The notes beneath the pieces were generated by a model. It ran no database searches. It was not told where the DNA came from and was given only the letters and a program-made list of their open reading frames with translations. From Galaxea fascicularis (taxonomy: Eukaryota > Cnidaria > Anthozoa > Scleractinia > Euphylliidae), in assembly GCA_948470475.1 (NCBI GenBank), contig OX419338.1, forward strand, positions 32,173,382 to 32,237,381: a stretch of 64,000 bases of DNA, read 5' to 3'. This document shows, piece by piece, positions 1-11,266 of this stretch (positions within the stretch are counted from its first letter, which is position 1; every line of letters begins with the position of its first letter). A program made the position numbers and the translations under genes.

Positions 1-1920
1 AACATGTATATAGAAAGGGTTCAATCGCGCGTCATATCAGGTAATTAAACTTGTACTTATTTTTAGCCTACTCTAGGTACCTATTGTTCTTAAACAAGGC
101 GGTAAACCAAGGTAAAAAAGGCCGAGAGAAAAAGAATTCCTTATGAACTCCCTTAGTCAGACACTGACAGGAATTTAGACTGACGGCAAACAGTTGCTAC
201 TGCCGAAGAGGCTTGACTGTGCGTGCCTGTGTTTAGCCTTTCTTGCCCTTTAACCTTATAAATTGACCTTTTCAACTTTCTCTTTTCTTTTATTATTATT
301 TAAACAATATTATATTCACAGCATTTGCTCTAAGAGCACAAAGTGCTCATCTAGAGAGGTAGCGCAGTTTACATCATTAAATTCTTAATCGTCACGGACA
401 AAAGAAGAGAAAAAAAGAACATTCTTACTGTTAATTAGGAGATAATACTGAAGGCTTGAAAGTAGTGCAAGTCTGGTCTCCTGTTTTTTTTTTTTAATAT
501 GAAAATGGGACTATAACACAAATAAACAAAAGTTCCTTTGTTTCCGTTTCGCTCTAGGAAATGACACCTTTAAAATAAACCTGCAATAAACCATTGGCTA
601 AGCTTACTTGTGCAGGATCATCCTGGGGAACATTGACCCGCGGTCATTCATTAAAGTCCCTGACTTACGTCCCACGGTTCCGTTTGGTTCGGGATAGTCT
701 CTCCCAAAATCCACAAGCACTACTTTCGTGCTCAATAAGTAAGAGGTTAGTCATAGCGAAATATGCATGTTTATCATATCCGTCTCTCATAGTAATTTTC
801 CAGGATGGATATAGATTTTTCTCGTCGGTTACCTGCAGCAATTTTAGTACAGCAATCAGTGACCCCCCATTTCATTATCACACTGTTGTATTGCTTCTCA
901 AACATTGTCAAAATGTGAACTAACACAGACAGCAGTTGGCGCCATAGAGTACAATAACTTCAACTGCATTTAGTTTTATATCCGTTTTGCAATATCCGTT
1001 ACAATATTTTATAAATGTTTTTTTGTTTTTTGTTTTTTTTCGGTATTTTAATCACACGCACGGCACGGTGTCTCGAAAAAAAATATCGTTATTAATCGAT
1101 ATCACTGAAAGATATAGCCCGTATCGCTAAGTCTGAAAATTATAGGTAAATAAAATCTGGAATAATAAAAGGCTGCTTAGAGACATACTGTTAAGACACT
1201 TTTGCCGAAGCTGCAGCCACAAACATTAACCATTTCCGTCCAATATCAAGGTAAAAAAATCTTCTCTACTTTTTTTTTCGTGAAGAACGCCTTGGTTGGT
1301 TGGGTTTAGTAAGAAAATCGAAGGATTGATGTTTAGGTTCATTTTATTCAGTCCGTATTTTGTCCCTTTGATATTGCCCTTTAATATTCTTCAGTATGTT
1401 ATTCACACGGAGTTAGCGCAGTGCTAATGTCCTGATTATAATCAAATTAATTAACCTTCGAAAACTAAACTTCGAAAAAAAATTAACGACATCAGTAGCA
1501 ATCCTTTCCACCTCGATGTAGTTTAGCAAATTATTATATGGGAAAACGTAACAGCCCGCAGCAGAGCGCGACACACTTGGTGACCTCTTACTACTAGCCC
1601 TTTGAGGTATGGCTATTTTTTAGGACCGTGAAAGAACTAGACGCAACAGGTCAAGAAACTATACCTCTGGACAGTGGGTGGAAGGAAGGATCATCGTAAA
1701 AACGTTTTTATCAGCGGACTTCCTAGAGGGCTAAAGGATAAGAAAGTAATGAAACAATGTCACTTCGCGACAGTGTGCTCAACTAAATGCGAAAAGTTTT
1801 GTCTCATTTCAAATTAATTCCACACCAATTGCAGTTAAATAGTTTATAAGTGATTTTATTCTGTGTTCTGTATTCCGTAAATATATTGCTAGACATTGTG
1901 AGATCAATTTTAACGATACG
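1..1920. other. Intergenic, no gene recognised
   Basis: AT-rich sequence with short homopolymer runs. The longest open frame (594-923, plus) has no recognisable domain, no Cys pattern and no splice context, so I do not call it. I see no repeat shared with the rest of the window. Confidence 0.5.
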
Positions 1921-1927
1921 ATTTAAT

Positions 1928-1933
1928 TTTATT
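1928..1933 (-). terminator. Polyadenylation signal for the Cys-rich gene at 2127-3341
   Basis: AATAAA on the minus strand about 195 nt beyond the stop codon of the neighbouring gene. It is the nearest canonical hexamer seen downstream of that gene. A second copy lies at 1855-1860. Confidence 0.45.
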
Positions 1934-2126
1934 GAATTGGCAACCGGGTGCTGTTGTAAAACGACCACTTTTAAACCAAGTCTTTGACTTCTCCGTTGAA
2001 AGTCTTAAACAATACGTACACGATGTGAAGATTACCATATAATCATAAAATTGTACCCGTTTTTAAGTGCACTGCGCTAAAACATGTTTCAATTTAAGGT
2101 GTTCACCAAACGTTCCCGGTGAATCT

Positions 2127-3341
2127 TCAGTTGGAACGCGGGGGCGGATCAATAACGGTGCATGAAATGGGCGCATTGCACTGGAGAAGCACTTCCTCTG
2201 ACGCAATAGCAAAGTTTGTGGCCATAACAGCTCTCCCCAGGAAATTACGACGATATTCTTCCACAGTCAAGTCAAAAATCCAACATTTTGTACGAAGTTG
2301 ATTGACGTCAATTTCGCAAATCCTCAATCCAGTCAAACCCTTTGCTTCACCCTTGGCCTTGTAACGCCGAGACGTCTCCAGAGTAGCTGATGTTGAGATA
2401 AACTGTGAAGCGTAGTTTTCCCTACCACCGCAGTTCACGTGAGACAGAACAGTCTTTCTTGCACTGGGATCTTTTGCCACTATTGCCCGAGGATTCTCTT
2501 CAGGTTTTATTATCCGATAGAGTTTATCCCCCATCGCTCTAGCTTCCCTTGATCCCTCTGACCTCTCTTCTGCGCGTTCAGCCTCTGAACTTTCTCTCCC
2601 GTTGCCATTCTCTGACCCTTCTCTTTCGTTTTCCCTCTCTGACCCCTCCCTCTCATTTTCCCTCTCTGACCCCTCTCTCTCGTTTTCCCTCTCTCCTCTC
2701 TCGTTTTCAGTCTCTCTTCCTTCAGCGATTTCAGTTTCTCGCCCTTCCACTTCTTCTCCACCGAAAATTAGACCTCCCAGATGGCATCCAAGGGCCTCAA
2801 ACGGGGATTCGCATGGGTCAACGCATCCGTACCCGTCACAGCAAGCCTTGTACATCACGTTGCAGCATGTTGATGGATCTTCGTGCTGGCAGCAGGGAGC
2901 GTCGTCATTACAACACTCGTCCCCGCAACAAGAGTTTTCATCACTGCAACAGGCCTTTCCATCACAGCAAAATTCCTCGTTTGAGCAGCAGTAATAGTCT
3001 CCGCATAAATTTGGTGAGTCCCTGCTGCAGCAGGCACCGTTGGATTGACAAACTGGGAAATCTGAAGGGCAGCATCTTTTCCCTGGACTTCCAGGTCTAC
3101 AGCACACTCCTTCCTCGCAGTAGTATGTACGGCAGCTCCACCAGGTGCATACCCTGAGGCAGACCTCTCTAGAAGCAGCTAAGCTCGCATGTTTGTTGGA
3201 TTTGAGATTCTCTTCGACAGCCAAATACTGTTGTCTCTTCTCAACTTTCCTGCTACTGTTCTGAGCTAAGTCAACGCCCGTGGCAATCAAGCTTATCGCG
3301 AGAATGATTAACACATTGCACGTCACTCTCAAAGCCTTCAT
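2127..3341 (-). CDS. Secreted Cys-Cys-rich protein with C-terminal ADP-ribosyltransferase-like domain (paralogue A)
   Basis: An intronless 404-residue protein. Residues about 1-26 form a hydrophobic signal peptide. Residues 61-186 are a disulfide-rich domain built from CC pairs, loosely granulin-like in spacing but not matching the granulin consensus. Residues 187-272 are a highly charged linker holding three 9-residue Glu/Arg/Ser repeats. Residues 273-404 form a compact domain with Arg276 in an LYRI strand, His301, an FISTS motif at 314-318 and SEEVLL at 381-386. That order resembles the Arg, Ser-Thr-Ser and Glu signature of R-S-E ADP-ribosyltransferases. The Q/E two residues before the presumed catalytic Glu is absent, so Arg specificity is not implied and activity is unproven. 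A TATA box lies upstream and a poly(A) signal downstream. A paralogue lies at 48224-49342. Antisense open frames over it are composition shadows. Existence as a gene is well supported; the enzyme assignment is inference from motifs. Confidence 0.8.
   Translation of the reverse strand: MKALRVTCNVLIILAISLIATGVDLAQNSSRKVEKRQQYLAVEENLKSNKHASLAASREVCLRVCTWWSCRTYYCEEGVCCRPGSPGKRCCPSDFPVCQSNGACCSRDSPNLCGDYYCCSNEEFCCDGKACCSDENSCCGDECCNDDAPCCQHEDPSTCCNVMYKACCDGYGCVDPCESPFEALGCHLGGLIFGGEEVEGRETEIAEGRETENERGERENEREGSERENEREGSERENEREGSENGNGRESSEAERAEERSEGSREARAMGDKLYRIIKPEENPRAIVAKDPSARKTVLSHVNCGGRENYASQFISTSATLETSRRYKAKGEAKGLTGLRICEIDVNQLRTKCWIFDLTVEEYRRNFLGRAVMATNFAIASEEVLLQCNAPISCTVIDPPPRSN
2611..2691 (-). 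repeat. Three tandem 27-bp coding repeats (charged linker)
   Basis: Three consecutive 27-bp units (2611-2637, 2638-2664, 2665-2691) encode a 9-residue Ser-Glu-Arg-Glu-Asn-Glu-type repeat between the Cys-rich and ADP-ribosyltransferase-like domains. The paralogue at 48224 lacks them, so the linker has expanded, or contracted in the other gene. Confidence 0.85.
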
Positions 3342-3391
3342 CGTTGCGGTTTACGTGATGGCACAACTCGTACACGCAGCTCTAGGCGTTG

Positions 3392-3398
3392 TTTTATA
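3392..3398 (-). promoter_or_regulatory. TATA box of the Cys-rich gene
   Basis: TATAAAA on the minus strand, about 50-57 nt upstream of the ATG at 3341. This leaves room for a short 5' UTR and supports an unspliced transcript starting just upstream of the chosen start codon. Confidence 0.6.
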
Positions 3399-3419
3399 CT
3401 TGATACAAACCCAATTGCG

Positions 3420-5918
3420 AGTAAGCAAACACATGATTACCGCGTCAAAATAGATCTTTGTAGTTGATATAGTTCACGGCGCCGGTAGGCGTCTTTGTGG
3501 CTGCTACACGAGCGAGGCAATACACATTGTAATAACAAGTTAGAAATTGACCAATTTCGTGGCGCCAGCTATTTAGTGCCTGCAATGGCTTATATTGAAA
3601 AGGGCAACAAAAGTATTTTCATTTAGTTTAGAGCAATTATAACTCTTTCAGTACGAGCGCACATCCCATAATAATCAAATCTGTATTTACACATGCTGCG
3701 AGCCCATGACAAACGTCCACCGTAGGTTATGGTCTCAATTAGCTGGACCAATGCAAATACCGCGTCGGTTACTTATTGTCAGTACTAAATCTAGCTAAGT
3801 TGAAACATCTTTAATCGCCTCGTTTTGTTTTATTTTATTGTTTGTTTTTGGTATATTGACGCTTGCAGTTCGTTTCATCCAAATGTGTCGAGCGATGCAA
3901 TATGCCCTATCACTGGATAATATACATCAGATAATGTTCCTTTTTAAAGTAATATTTCCGCCATTTTTTAAACTCAAGGGGGTTTGAACAAGAAGAAATA
4001 TGAAATGGGCAAAACAAAGAGAGATACTTAACCGTGATTTCAATCGTATAATATGGGATCATCGTAATGTCCTTACCCAAAAGATAATAAACTATATATT
4101 TGGCTTTTAAAAAAAAAGTGTGGAGCATTTGTCTCTAATAAAGTAATCTGTAGTTCTTTGGAGTCGCCAGAGCGTTTGTTTTTTTCTCCCTGGACGCTCC
4201 AGAGACGTGAGGCGATGTTCAAAAGTCTGTAAGTGTCCCCCTGATACCAGGAAGTATAGCTCCGCGAAAATTTGACAGAAAATGAAGAAGTACTACTGAA
4301 CTTTCTTTGCGTAGAAATCTCGTCAAACACAACAAAACCACAATTAAATTTGAAAGCTATTTTTATGTACCGGTTAATGCAGAAAAGTGCCAACAAAAAC
4401 ACTTACTCCAACAATAAAATGGTAAGACGAAAGCTGAACTAGTACAGTAAAAACGGACAACGGTAATTCTAGAAAGACCATAAATAAACAATAACTAGAG
4501 GGAGACGTTAATTAGCTTTGGTCTAGAAGTGAATTTTGAGTATCAAGGTGCTAGTGTTTTAACAAAGAACGACAAACATTAATTTCCGCCGATTTTATAA
4601 CTTGTGGGAATAGTGTGTTGGTGTATTTGTAGTTGTATATTTCCGAGTGATTTCCTGGGATTTATTGGGACTGGAGAGGTCGTGACCGCTTATTTTATAA
4701 ACGTCAAAATTTCAATAATTAAGGGAAGTAATTTCAGGACTTTGACAGTTGACCGCTTATAATAGAGGGTGACTCCTTTACAATACGGTGCCGCTTAGTA
4801 CGGGTTCGACTGTTTGTTGTTATTGTTGTTGTTAGAGACTAAAATTTTTTGAGCTATAAACATATGAACTTTGTACTACTTTCTACCACTGCAGCCCAGC
4901 TTGCAAAACCGTTAAGTTGTCTTTAAGGGAATAATAATTTGTAACGCAAAACTGTGCAGGGAAGGAGTGAACGACGTTTTAATTTGCCCACGGTTTACAA
5001 CTTGGCAAGGCACAATGTCCTGTTCTATGTCTTACCATGTGAGAAAATATTAAAGGTCGATAGAATAGACACCACGTTTTGCCATAATGGTAAATGTAGG
5101 GTGGGGGCGGCGAAAGGGAGGGAGTATCACAAAGGAACTTTAAGCTCCTAGGGCTGATGGATTGACCTTTGATTCTTGCTTTATGGAAAAATTTAAAATT
5201 TGTCTGTCAAAGCTATTTCTAAGGATGATCTTTGTTACACGTCTTTGTTCTTTAGAATAATTCGCAAAACACGACGCCGCCAATAAATGCACACGAGATT
5301 TGCTACTCAGCGAATTTTGAGCATGACGGGTTCAATAGTTTTTGAAAAATGGAAGTTTAAAATTTCAAGATTCTCGTTAATGAAAGTTCCAAAAGAGAGG
5401 CATTCAATTCACAATTTTTATGCGTGATTTAGTCATTGCAGGGTCAAATGTAACAGGCCTATTCCGTTTATCCCAGAGAAAATTATCAAAAGAGAGTTCA
5501 TCCTGTTCCACCGGTTTATCTTTCATTAGTCTTCTGTATTATCTGGATGAATTTGTTGGCCCTTTGTATGATCGTAATGTTGGCTCTGCAGTTGGAACAT
5601 CTTATTCTGATATGCGGAATATACGACAAGCGTTATGTAGTGGTCAGCGAATTCACAAAATGTTTAACAGGAACTGTGATCCCATGAAATCAGCCTCACA
5701 TCTGTAACTCTTAAATTGACAAGTTGCCAATTTTCTAAGTTAAAAATGATGTCCTCTTTGAGTTTTTGGCGTCCATCTGTTCGTAGCCCAAGGGGTGATA
5801 TCAGCTCTAATGAAGCAAAATGTAAATAATGTCTTCACCAAAGATTCTCCAATATGGTGAGATTGTTATTTTTAACCAATCCAATTGTTGAAATATTGTC
5901 ATGGTCCTTGATGATTCT
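3420..5918. other. Intergenic, no gene recognised
   Basis: Single-copy-looking AT-rich sequence ending at the left edge of the tandem duplication. Open frames at 4073-4402 (minus) and 5420-5707 (plus) show no domain, signal peptide or splice context and are not called. Confidence 0.45.
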
Positions 5919-6056
5919 GAGAGTTTCAGGTCGCGCGCAGGGTTGTATTATTTTGGGTAAGGGAAAAAACACTCACAGCCCAAAATGGATATAAATGTAA
6001 ACTCTATATAAAGAAAAAAAACTATGAAAACCTACGAAGGTGCTGAAAATTATGGG

Positions 6057-6086
<30 letters not shown>
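6057..6086 (+). repeat. (AAGT)n microsatellite
   Basis: About seven uninterrupted GTAA/AAGT units. The orthologous tract in copy 2 is at 25663-25691. Confidence 0.9.
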
Positions 6087-6087
<1 letters not shown>

Positions 6088-6719
6088 GTCTATTTAACGA
6101 GGATAACACGAAATAACGTGTAAACTCTAAGGAAAAACAGCTACGCATATAACGTGAAATGTTCAGAATAGCCTCGTATGCTCCTAGCCTCGTAATGTAT
6201 AGAGGGTGTGTTGCTGTATCAGTTTTACATCGATTGTTTTGAAATATATGTGCTTCTTTTTCGTTTCAGGCGATGCAATATTCCCTTCCGTTTTAACTGA
6301 CAGGGTCATATCGATCAGATAATCCTGATTCCATAAGCGATATTTCCCAGTTTTTAATCTCCAGGAAAGTCAACGTCAAACAAAGGTCTACTAATGCATC
6401 ACCGGAACAATCTAATATTCCATGGTTACGGAGAAAGGCATGAAACTCGGTATGTTGTATATTTAGAACTTTAAAAATGGTCAGGATTAATTTGTTCTTT
6501 ATTAGCTTCGTATAGCTTTCCTCGGCCTTTGCTCTCGTAATCGGAACGGCGCTACAAATGTAAACAAGCGTCATTTGAGTCATTTTGATGGAGGTGCCGG
6601 TGAAGAAAGAAATATAGCCCAAAAGTAAAAGTTTATTTTTAATCAATGACAGCCAAAATATGGGCGCTATATTTTGGTTAAAAGCTGACTTGACTTATAA
6701 CTAGCAACAAACAAAACGA

Positions 6720-6935
6720 TACCCGCAGACAGGCAGTACGTGGAGTTGGAGCGTGATAAATACGAGTACCATAAAAGCCACATGCGCACAATCTATGGTT
6801 ACGGAGGCAATTCTCCGCTTTTCTTGGACTACGAGGAGAACGTTTCGACAAACAAGTCATAGAGAGATTACTGTTGAGCGATTTGACAAACTCAAAAACA
6901 GAGTGCCTTTTTGTAAGAGACTTCGTTTGAGCCAA
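6720..6935 (+). pseudogene. Decayed coding-like segment, family unknown
   Basis: From 6733 a frame reads YVELERDKYEYHKSHMRTIY and continues through LFLDYEE before a stop. A plus-one frame then continues with FDKQVIERLLLSDLTN. The composition is protein-like but the frame is broken. The same arrangement occurs in copy 2 at about 26340-26535, so the break predates the duplication. A different frame (6753-7139) stays open without looking like a known protein. I do not recognise the family. Confidence 0.3.
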
Positions 6936-7266
6936 AAGATGAAATATGTTATCACCTATCTATCTGGGCGAATGGTTTGTGAAAAGACAGGAAACGAGTA
7001 TGTAAAAATGATTCTTTTAGATGATTTGTATTATTCAGAACGTTTGTACACTCAGGTGAAGGGTCATTTGGAATTCGATTCGATCAGCTTACACATTGTG
7101 ACAAGCAAATTAAAAAAGGGCAAATTCCCACGACAGTAATCATTGGATGAGGATGTTGAAACTTTAGAATGATAGAGGCCTCAGTTTTTGTTTTGCTTTC
7201 ACAAATAGCCAGTATGTTATTCTAACGAGTCAGGATAGAGAATGATCTCTTTGGACATCAGTTAAA

Positions 7267-7440
7267 ATGTCAGCTTTCGGTAGGGAAAGAGAGCTTTATT
7301 CAACAATTGCATCCGACCTAACTGGTCAGGGCATAAGGACACTGCGCAAATCACAAAATTATCAGTATCAATCAGCGGCAACTCTCGACCTTCTCTATAA
7401 GAAGGCCCAAATGTAGGCGGTTTACTTTCCCTTGGAGCAG
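7267..7440 (+). pseudogene. Candidate exon with a premature stop, family unknown
   Basis: An ATG-started reading frame (MSAFGRERELYSTIASD at its start) runs into TAG at 7414-7416, yet the same frame continues to a good donor, CAG/GTAAGA, at 7440/7441. In copy 2 (26888-27065) the stop is absent but a 4-nt insertion near the start shifts the frame. The copies carry different lesions in one ancestral exon-like unit. Function unknown. Confidence 0.35.
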
Positions 7441-7759
7441 GTAAGATTAAGGTCGCATAACTAAAGAGTTCTAAGAGGTAGAATCGGAGGAATCGAGGCA
7501 TACAGACAGCATCACTATTCCCGCTTTTTCAACTTGCCAGTTGGAGCAACATTTTCGATCGTAAAATCGTAGAATTCCAAAACACAGTCGTAGAATCACA
7601 GACCTTTTCCTTAAGTTTGCAAATTAAACTTCTTAGAGAATCGGAAAAACCGGAGAATCGCATAATAAGTTGGCTATTTGCAAAATCGTAAAATTGCAAA
7701 GCACAATCGTGGCTCAACCTGCTCTCGCCCATAAATTCCGAAACGTTGGATAGATCAAT

Positions 7760-7888
7760 ATGCATGCAAAAAGCGGAAAACGCATAGTGCAGGCAAAGAT
7801 TCCCAATGCTCAGTCTTATTTCGATTTTTATGCATTGTTTGGCGGCAAAAAAGTGTCAAACATGTACTACCGTATATTGAGCAAGTGA
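7760..7888 (+). CDS. Small 42-residue open frame conserved in both duplicates
   Basis: ATG to TGA, 42 residues, rich in Lys, Tyr and Phe and ending ILSK. The copy at 27394-27522 keeps the same frame and length with a handful of substitutions and no indel, and there the frame is also open upstream of the ATG. It may be the last exon of the same unknown decayed gene as 6720-7440. No domain recognised. Confidence 0.25.
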   Translation: MHAKSGKRIVQAKIPNAQSYFDFYALFGGKKVSNMYYRILSK

Positions 7889-7899
7889 AGTGAGGAAGT

Positions 7900-9440
7900 G
7901 AATTTATCGTTAGCAGTATTTTGTGTCGTGTCACCTGTCTGTTGTGAACGCCGAGTCTACTGCTGCTTTCCAAAGGAATGCCTTACTATCCATAAGACAA
8001 GTAAATGTGCAGTGGTGTGTACTAATTGATGTTGTTGTTGTTGTTGTTGTTGTTTTTTCTCTGCATTTTATGTATCGATAATTAAATCTTGGCATAAGTA
8101 TCGCTGGCCGTTTCTTAACTTTCTCAACATTCTGTCTAGTCTTTTGACTGCTAAGATTAGTAAATATGTGTGTATACTTAATTTTTAAATGCATGCTTTC
8201 TGCGGGCTTTTAAGTCAAACATGCTCAAACTTGCTAAATCTAGTAATTTCGAGTCTCCCTTTCATGTGGAAAACAACAGTTTAGTTTAAGTTTATTTTCC
8301 ATAAACTTTGGATTCGTTCCCAGGACCTTACTCCTTTCTAAAGTGGCCAATGAAAAGCAGGTAAATAATAACAACGTTCCTTTAGCGCGATACATAGCCT
8401 TTGCAATGCGGTCTAGTGTTTCTACTCTATTTGTTAATAATTTTAAAGGGAGGACGAAGAAATTAACCGGGGTATTCTTAAGGATAAACTTGCCTTTGTT
8501 GGTTTTTTTCTTTTCAGTTCACTTTAATTTAATATCCAAGAATTCAGCGCGGATGCAGAATTTCATGAGTGCATGAGTTTCATGGGAGGGAGATAAACTA
8601 GGTGTATCGTAGATTGTCATATCTGACGCCAAATTTTTAGATAAGCTTTAGATTGGAAGATTGAAGGCTTCGAATTCTAGAATATGCTAAATTTTGCGCC
8701 TTTCAACGCTAATAACTTTGAATGAAACTTGAAATCAAAAAAGCGATTGAAGTCAGATATGGCACAAAAGAGGTTTTGACTGATTACTGAGTGGTAAAAT
8801 CAACTTTCTTTGCGTTCCTCTAGAGGAGAAAACTTGACACAAAACGTTTTCAGGACAAAAAATTTAATTCAGCGGCGTACAGTATTGCCGTAAAGTGCGA
8901 CCCATTCCTAAATACAAAACAATCCTTGAGCACTTCATCTGTTCTCCAATATCTCTGTTAAGTTCTAGTGGAATCGGCGTTTAAATTTTCGTGATATAGC
9001 GTTTTTAAAATTAGAACCCCTACTTTTTTTTTTTAATATATTCATGGTCATATATGCCTTACGAGCATATTCATTTGGTTTGTGGCGTTCTCGTTGCCGT
9101 TGCCGTCCTCGTTGGCGCCATGACAACGCCGAACCGTCGACTTTTTACATTTATCTTTGCATCTTTAAAATATAATTGCGGAAAATCGCGTTTGAAAATT
9201 TGATGATTTATTCTAAGTATACCATGCATTAATAGTTTTGTTGGTGAAGGAAATCTCCCTTTGGGCACAATGGAAAAAAAAAAAAACGGCTATACCTTTT
9301 TTACTTTTTTTATTTTAATATGTAATTTTTTTTTAATTTATCGCTAACGCGACAGTTACGATGAGAGGCGACTTATATGGCGTTACAGAGATGACAAGAA
9401 GTCCAATTATCCAATCAATCACGAAAGGAGAAGGGATTAT
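7900..9440. other. Duplicated non-coding sequence
   Basis: Collinear with about 27530-29025 in copy 2. It contains a (TTG)n tract near 8032-8056 and several homopolymers. I see no convincing gene; open frames here are interrupted by indels between the copies. Confidence 0.4.
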
Positions 9441-9486
9441 GTGTTAACTCGCAGCAGCTTTTTCACCAATGGTTTGTACATGTTGC

Positions 9487-9604
9487 TGAACATTTTCGGT
9501 GAATTTTCTAAACCCTAGCCTTCACTTTATGAAGCTCGCCCATTTGACTGTGTTTTCCAAGTCAACATGACAAGATGACAATCACGCGAAGCCTCTTTAG
9601 CCAT
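9487..9604 (-). pseudogene. Decayed extra copy of the sulfotransferase anchor exon
   Basis: Read on the minus strand this aligns with exon 1 of the sulfotransferase genes at 21961-22081 and 41092-41212: it keeps LTWK, then QSN, and the acidic stem. It has lost part of the membrane segment, has an in-frame stop, and its donor GT has become GC. The similarity continues through 9440-10280 versus 21880-22920, so an older duplicated block is embedded here. Copy 2 lacks this stretch. Confidence 0.55.
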
Positions 9605-10130
9605 ATTACCTTTTCGAAGTTTTCCGGGTTTTTTTTTTTTTTTTTTATAGCTTTTCTCCCAGTTTCGAGTCAGTATATTAACCAGCTTGTTCAGACGAAG
9701 GTTGTCAAAGGCTGATAATTCTACAATTTTGGACCCTTAACTTTCTTCTCTGAGGATTTCCGTTTAAAAAACTGACAATTCTATTGCTCGGGGCTCGGAA
9801 AAAATGCTAGTAACTCGCACACGTGCCGGTCCCAGGCTCCTGCAGTCGAACACTGATTGGAATTCAGCGGCGGGTGTATAACCGGCAGTCCCACACTCCC
9901 GCAATCGACATTAAAACTACTGTAATTTGAATTGAAGGAGAGTTGAAAGTGTTCCCACAGTCCCGGCCTACACTCCCACAGTCGGAAACTGATTGAACTC
10001 AGCGAGTGTTTAGCCATTTCTCTCGCAGCTCCACACTTTCAGCGAGTGTATAATGAGCACTCCTGTGGACCCATATACCCGGCGCAATAAAAAACAAATT
10101 GTTCACGGTCCTATATATATTTCCCTTGGG

Positions 10131-10187
10131 CAACCTCGTTCCCAGGGTCCTTTCTTACGAAGAGAGAGGACCCTGGGAACGAGGTTG
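10131..10187 (+). mobile_element. 57-bp palindromic mini-element with target duplication
   Basis: A perfect 20-bp inverted repeat (10131-10150 and 10168-10187) around a 17-nt loop. It is flanked by CTTGGG on both sides, and the related blocks at 22836 and 42006 show a single CTTGGG with no element, giving a direct empty-site comparison. Confidence 0.75.
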
Positions 10188-10933
10188 TTTCTTGGGCTGC
10201 TTAAAATAATGAAAAATAAACACGGCTGTGGACAGAGGAATCAATGTCGTTACAATGACGAAGAAATAGCTAAATTCTACTATAACTAACACGGAGGTCA
10301 GTATTGAGGGCTACACGCCTTGCAAAACTGAAATCGTTTCATTAACGATGTGGCGGAGTATGGGTTTCTGGTGTGCTCTGAAAAAAACGTTACCGAATTC
10401 TCGGCCATTTATTTGGTAGAAACTTGGTAGTTAACACAGGATGTCGCCAAGGCTTAAAGCCTCTAAGGCACAAGACCTTTCGAGTCACATAGATAACAAC
10501 AGTAGTTGTAGACTCTGGTGAAGCGGAAAAGCCCCCCAAAAAATTCTTCCGATTCATCACGTGACATTATTATGGCAGCCCATTCAATTCCCGGAATACT
10601 GGTCTGTGCGCATGTGACTCCTCCAACCCCTATTCCAGATTTTTCTTACACGCATACTTATCTGAAGGAAAAGGCCAGTTGCAGCATTGGTTGCAAAAAT
10701 TGTTGTGTATGCTGTGTGGATACAGGGATTCTTAGTGCGAGTGGGGGTGCACGCCGATAGACTCTGGTGTATGCACGAGTGTAATGCCAAAAGACTGCCA
10801 ATTTCAAGTTTTTATTTTGTTGTACTTGCCATTTCAACTTTGCTTAACTTGAACAACTTTTTTTAATTTAATTGGATTTTAATTTAAATTTACTTTCTTT
10901 TAAGTTTACGCTTAGAACGGTTTTTCATTTCAT

Positions 10934-10939
10934 TTTATT
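10934..10939 (-). terminator. Polyadenylation signal, sulfotransferase copy 1
   Basis: AATAAA on the minus strand about 330 nt beyond the stop at 11267; conserved in copy 2 at 29154-29159. Confidence 0.4.
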
Positions 10940-11135
10940 TTCAATAATAATGTTTCAAATTTCTTTTCGTTTACCAGTAAACAATGCAAATAATTTAATG
11001 GCAGTTATCTGCCACCATACCCAAAACAGCAATTCTAGTTTTGCACTCATCCCGCAAATATTAAAACTAAACCTCTTCTTGTCCTAGAGAGGAAGATAAG
11101 AGACACTGCACCTTATGCCTGTATAGCTTACATTC

Positions 11136-11214
11136 CAACCTCGTTCCCTGGACCTTTCCCGTCGCTTTGACCCCACCCCCCAAAGCGAAGGGAAAGGTCC
11201 TGGGAACGAGGTTG
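11136..11214 (+). mobile_element. Palindromic MITE in the sulfotransferase 3' region
   Basis: Arms start CAACCTCGTTCCCTGGACC and end with the reverse complement at GGGAACGAGGTTG, around a C-rich loop. It is the same family as the element at 10131. Present at the same place in copy 2 (29356-29434), so it predates the duplication. Confidence 0.75.
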
Positions 11215-11266
11215 CTTACATTCATATCTTCAAAAACGAAACGGACTATTCTTAACGTTTCCAAAG

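Larger units (their letters stand above)
9440..10280. repeat. Older diverged repeat of the 21880-22920 / 40980-42110 block
   Basis: Shared landmarks include GCTCGGGGCTCGGAAAAAA, several CTCCCGCAGTCGGAAACTGA-like segments and GTTACAATGACGA, in the same order as in the sulfotransferase exon-1 upstream regions. Divergence is visibly higher than between the two main duplicates. Confidence 0.7.

Noticed and set aside
61..923. 109-codon frame at 594-923
   Set aside because: No recognisable domain, average composition and no supporting signals.
2549..3157. Plus-strand open frames opposite the Cys-rich gene (202 and 130 codons)
   Set aside because: They arise from the antisense of Cys/Glu-rich codons; no domain or signal, and the minus-strand protein has a full-length paralogue.
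2127..3341. Granulin/progranulin assignment for the CC-rich region
   Set aside because: CC pairs are present, but the spacing does not follow the 12-Cys granulin consensus, so I describe it only as granulin-like.
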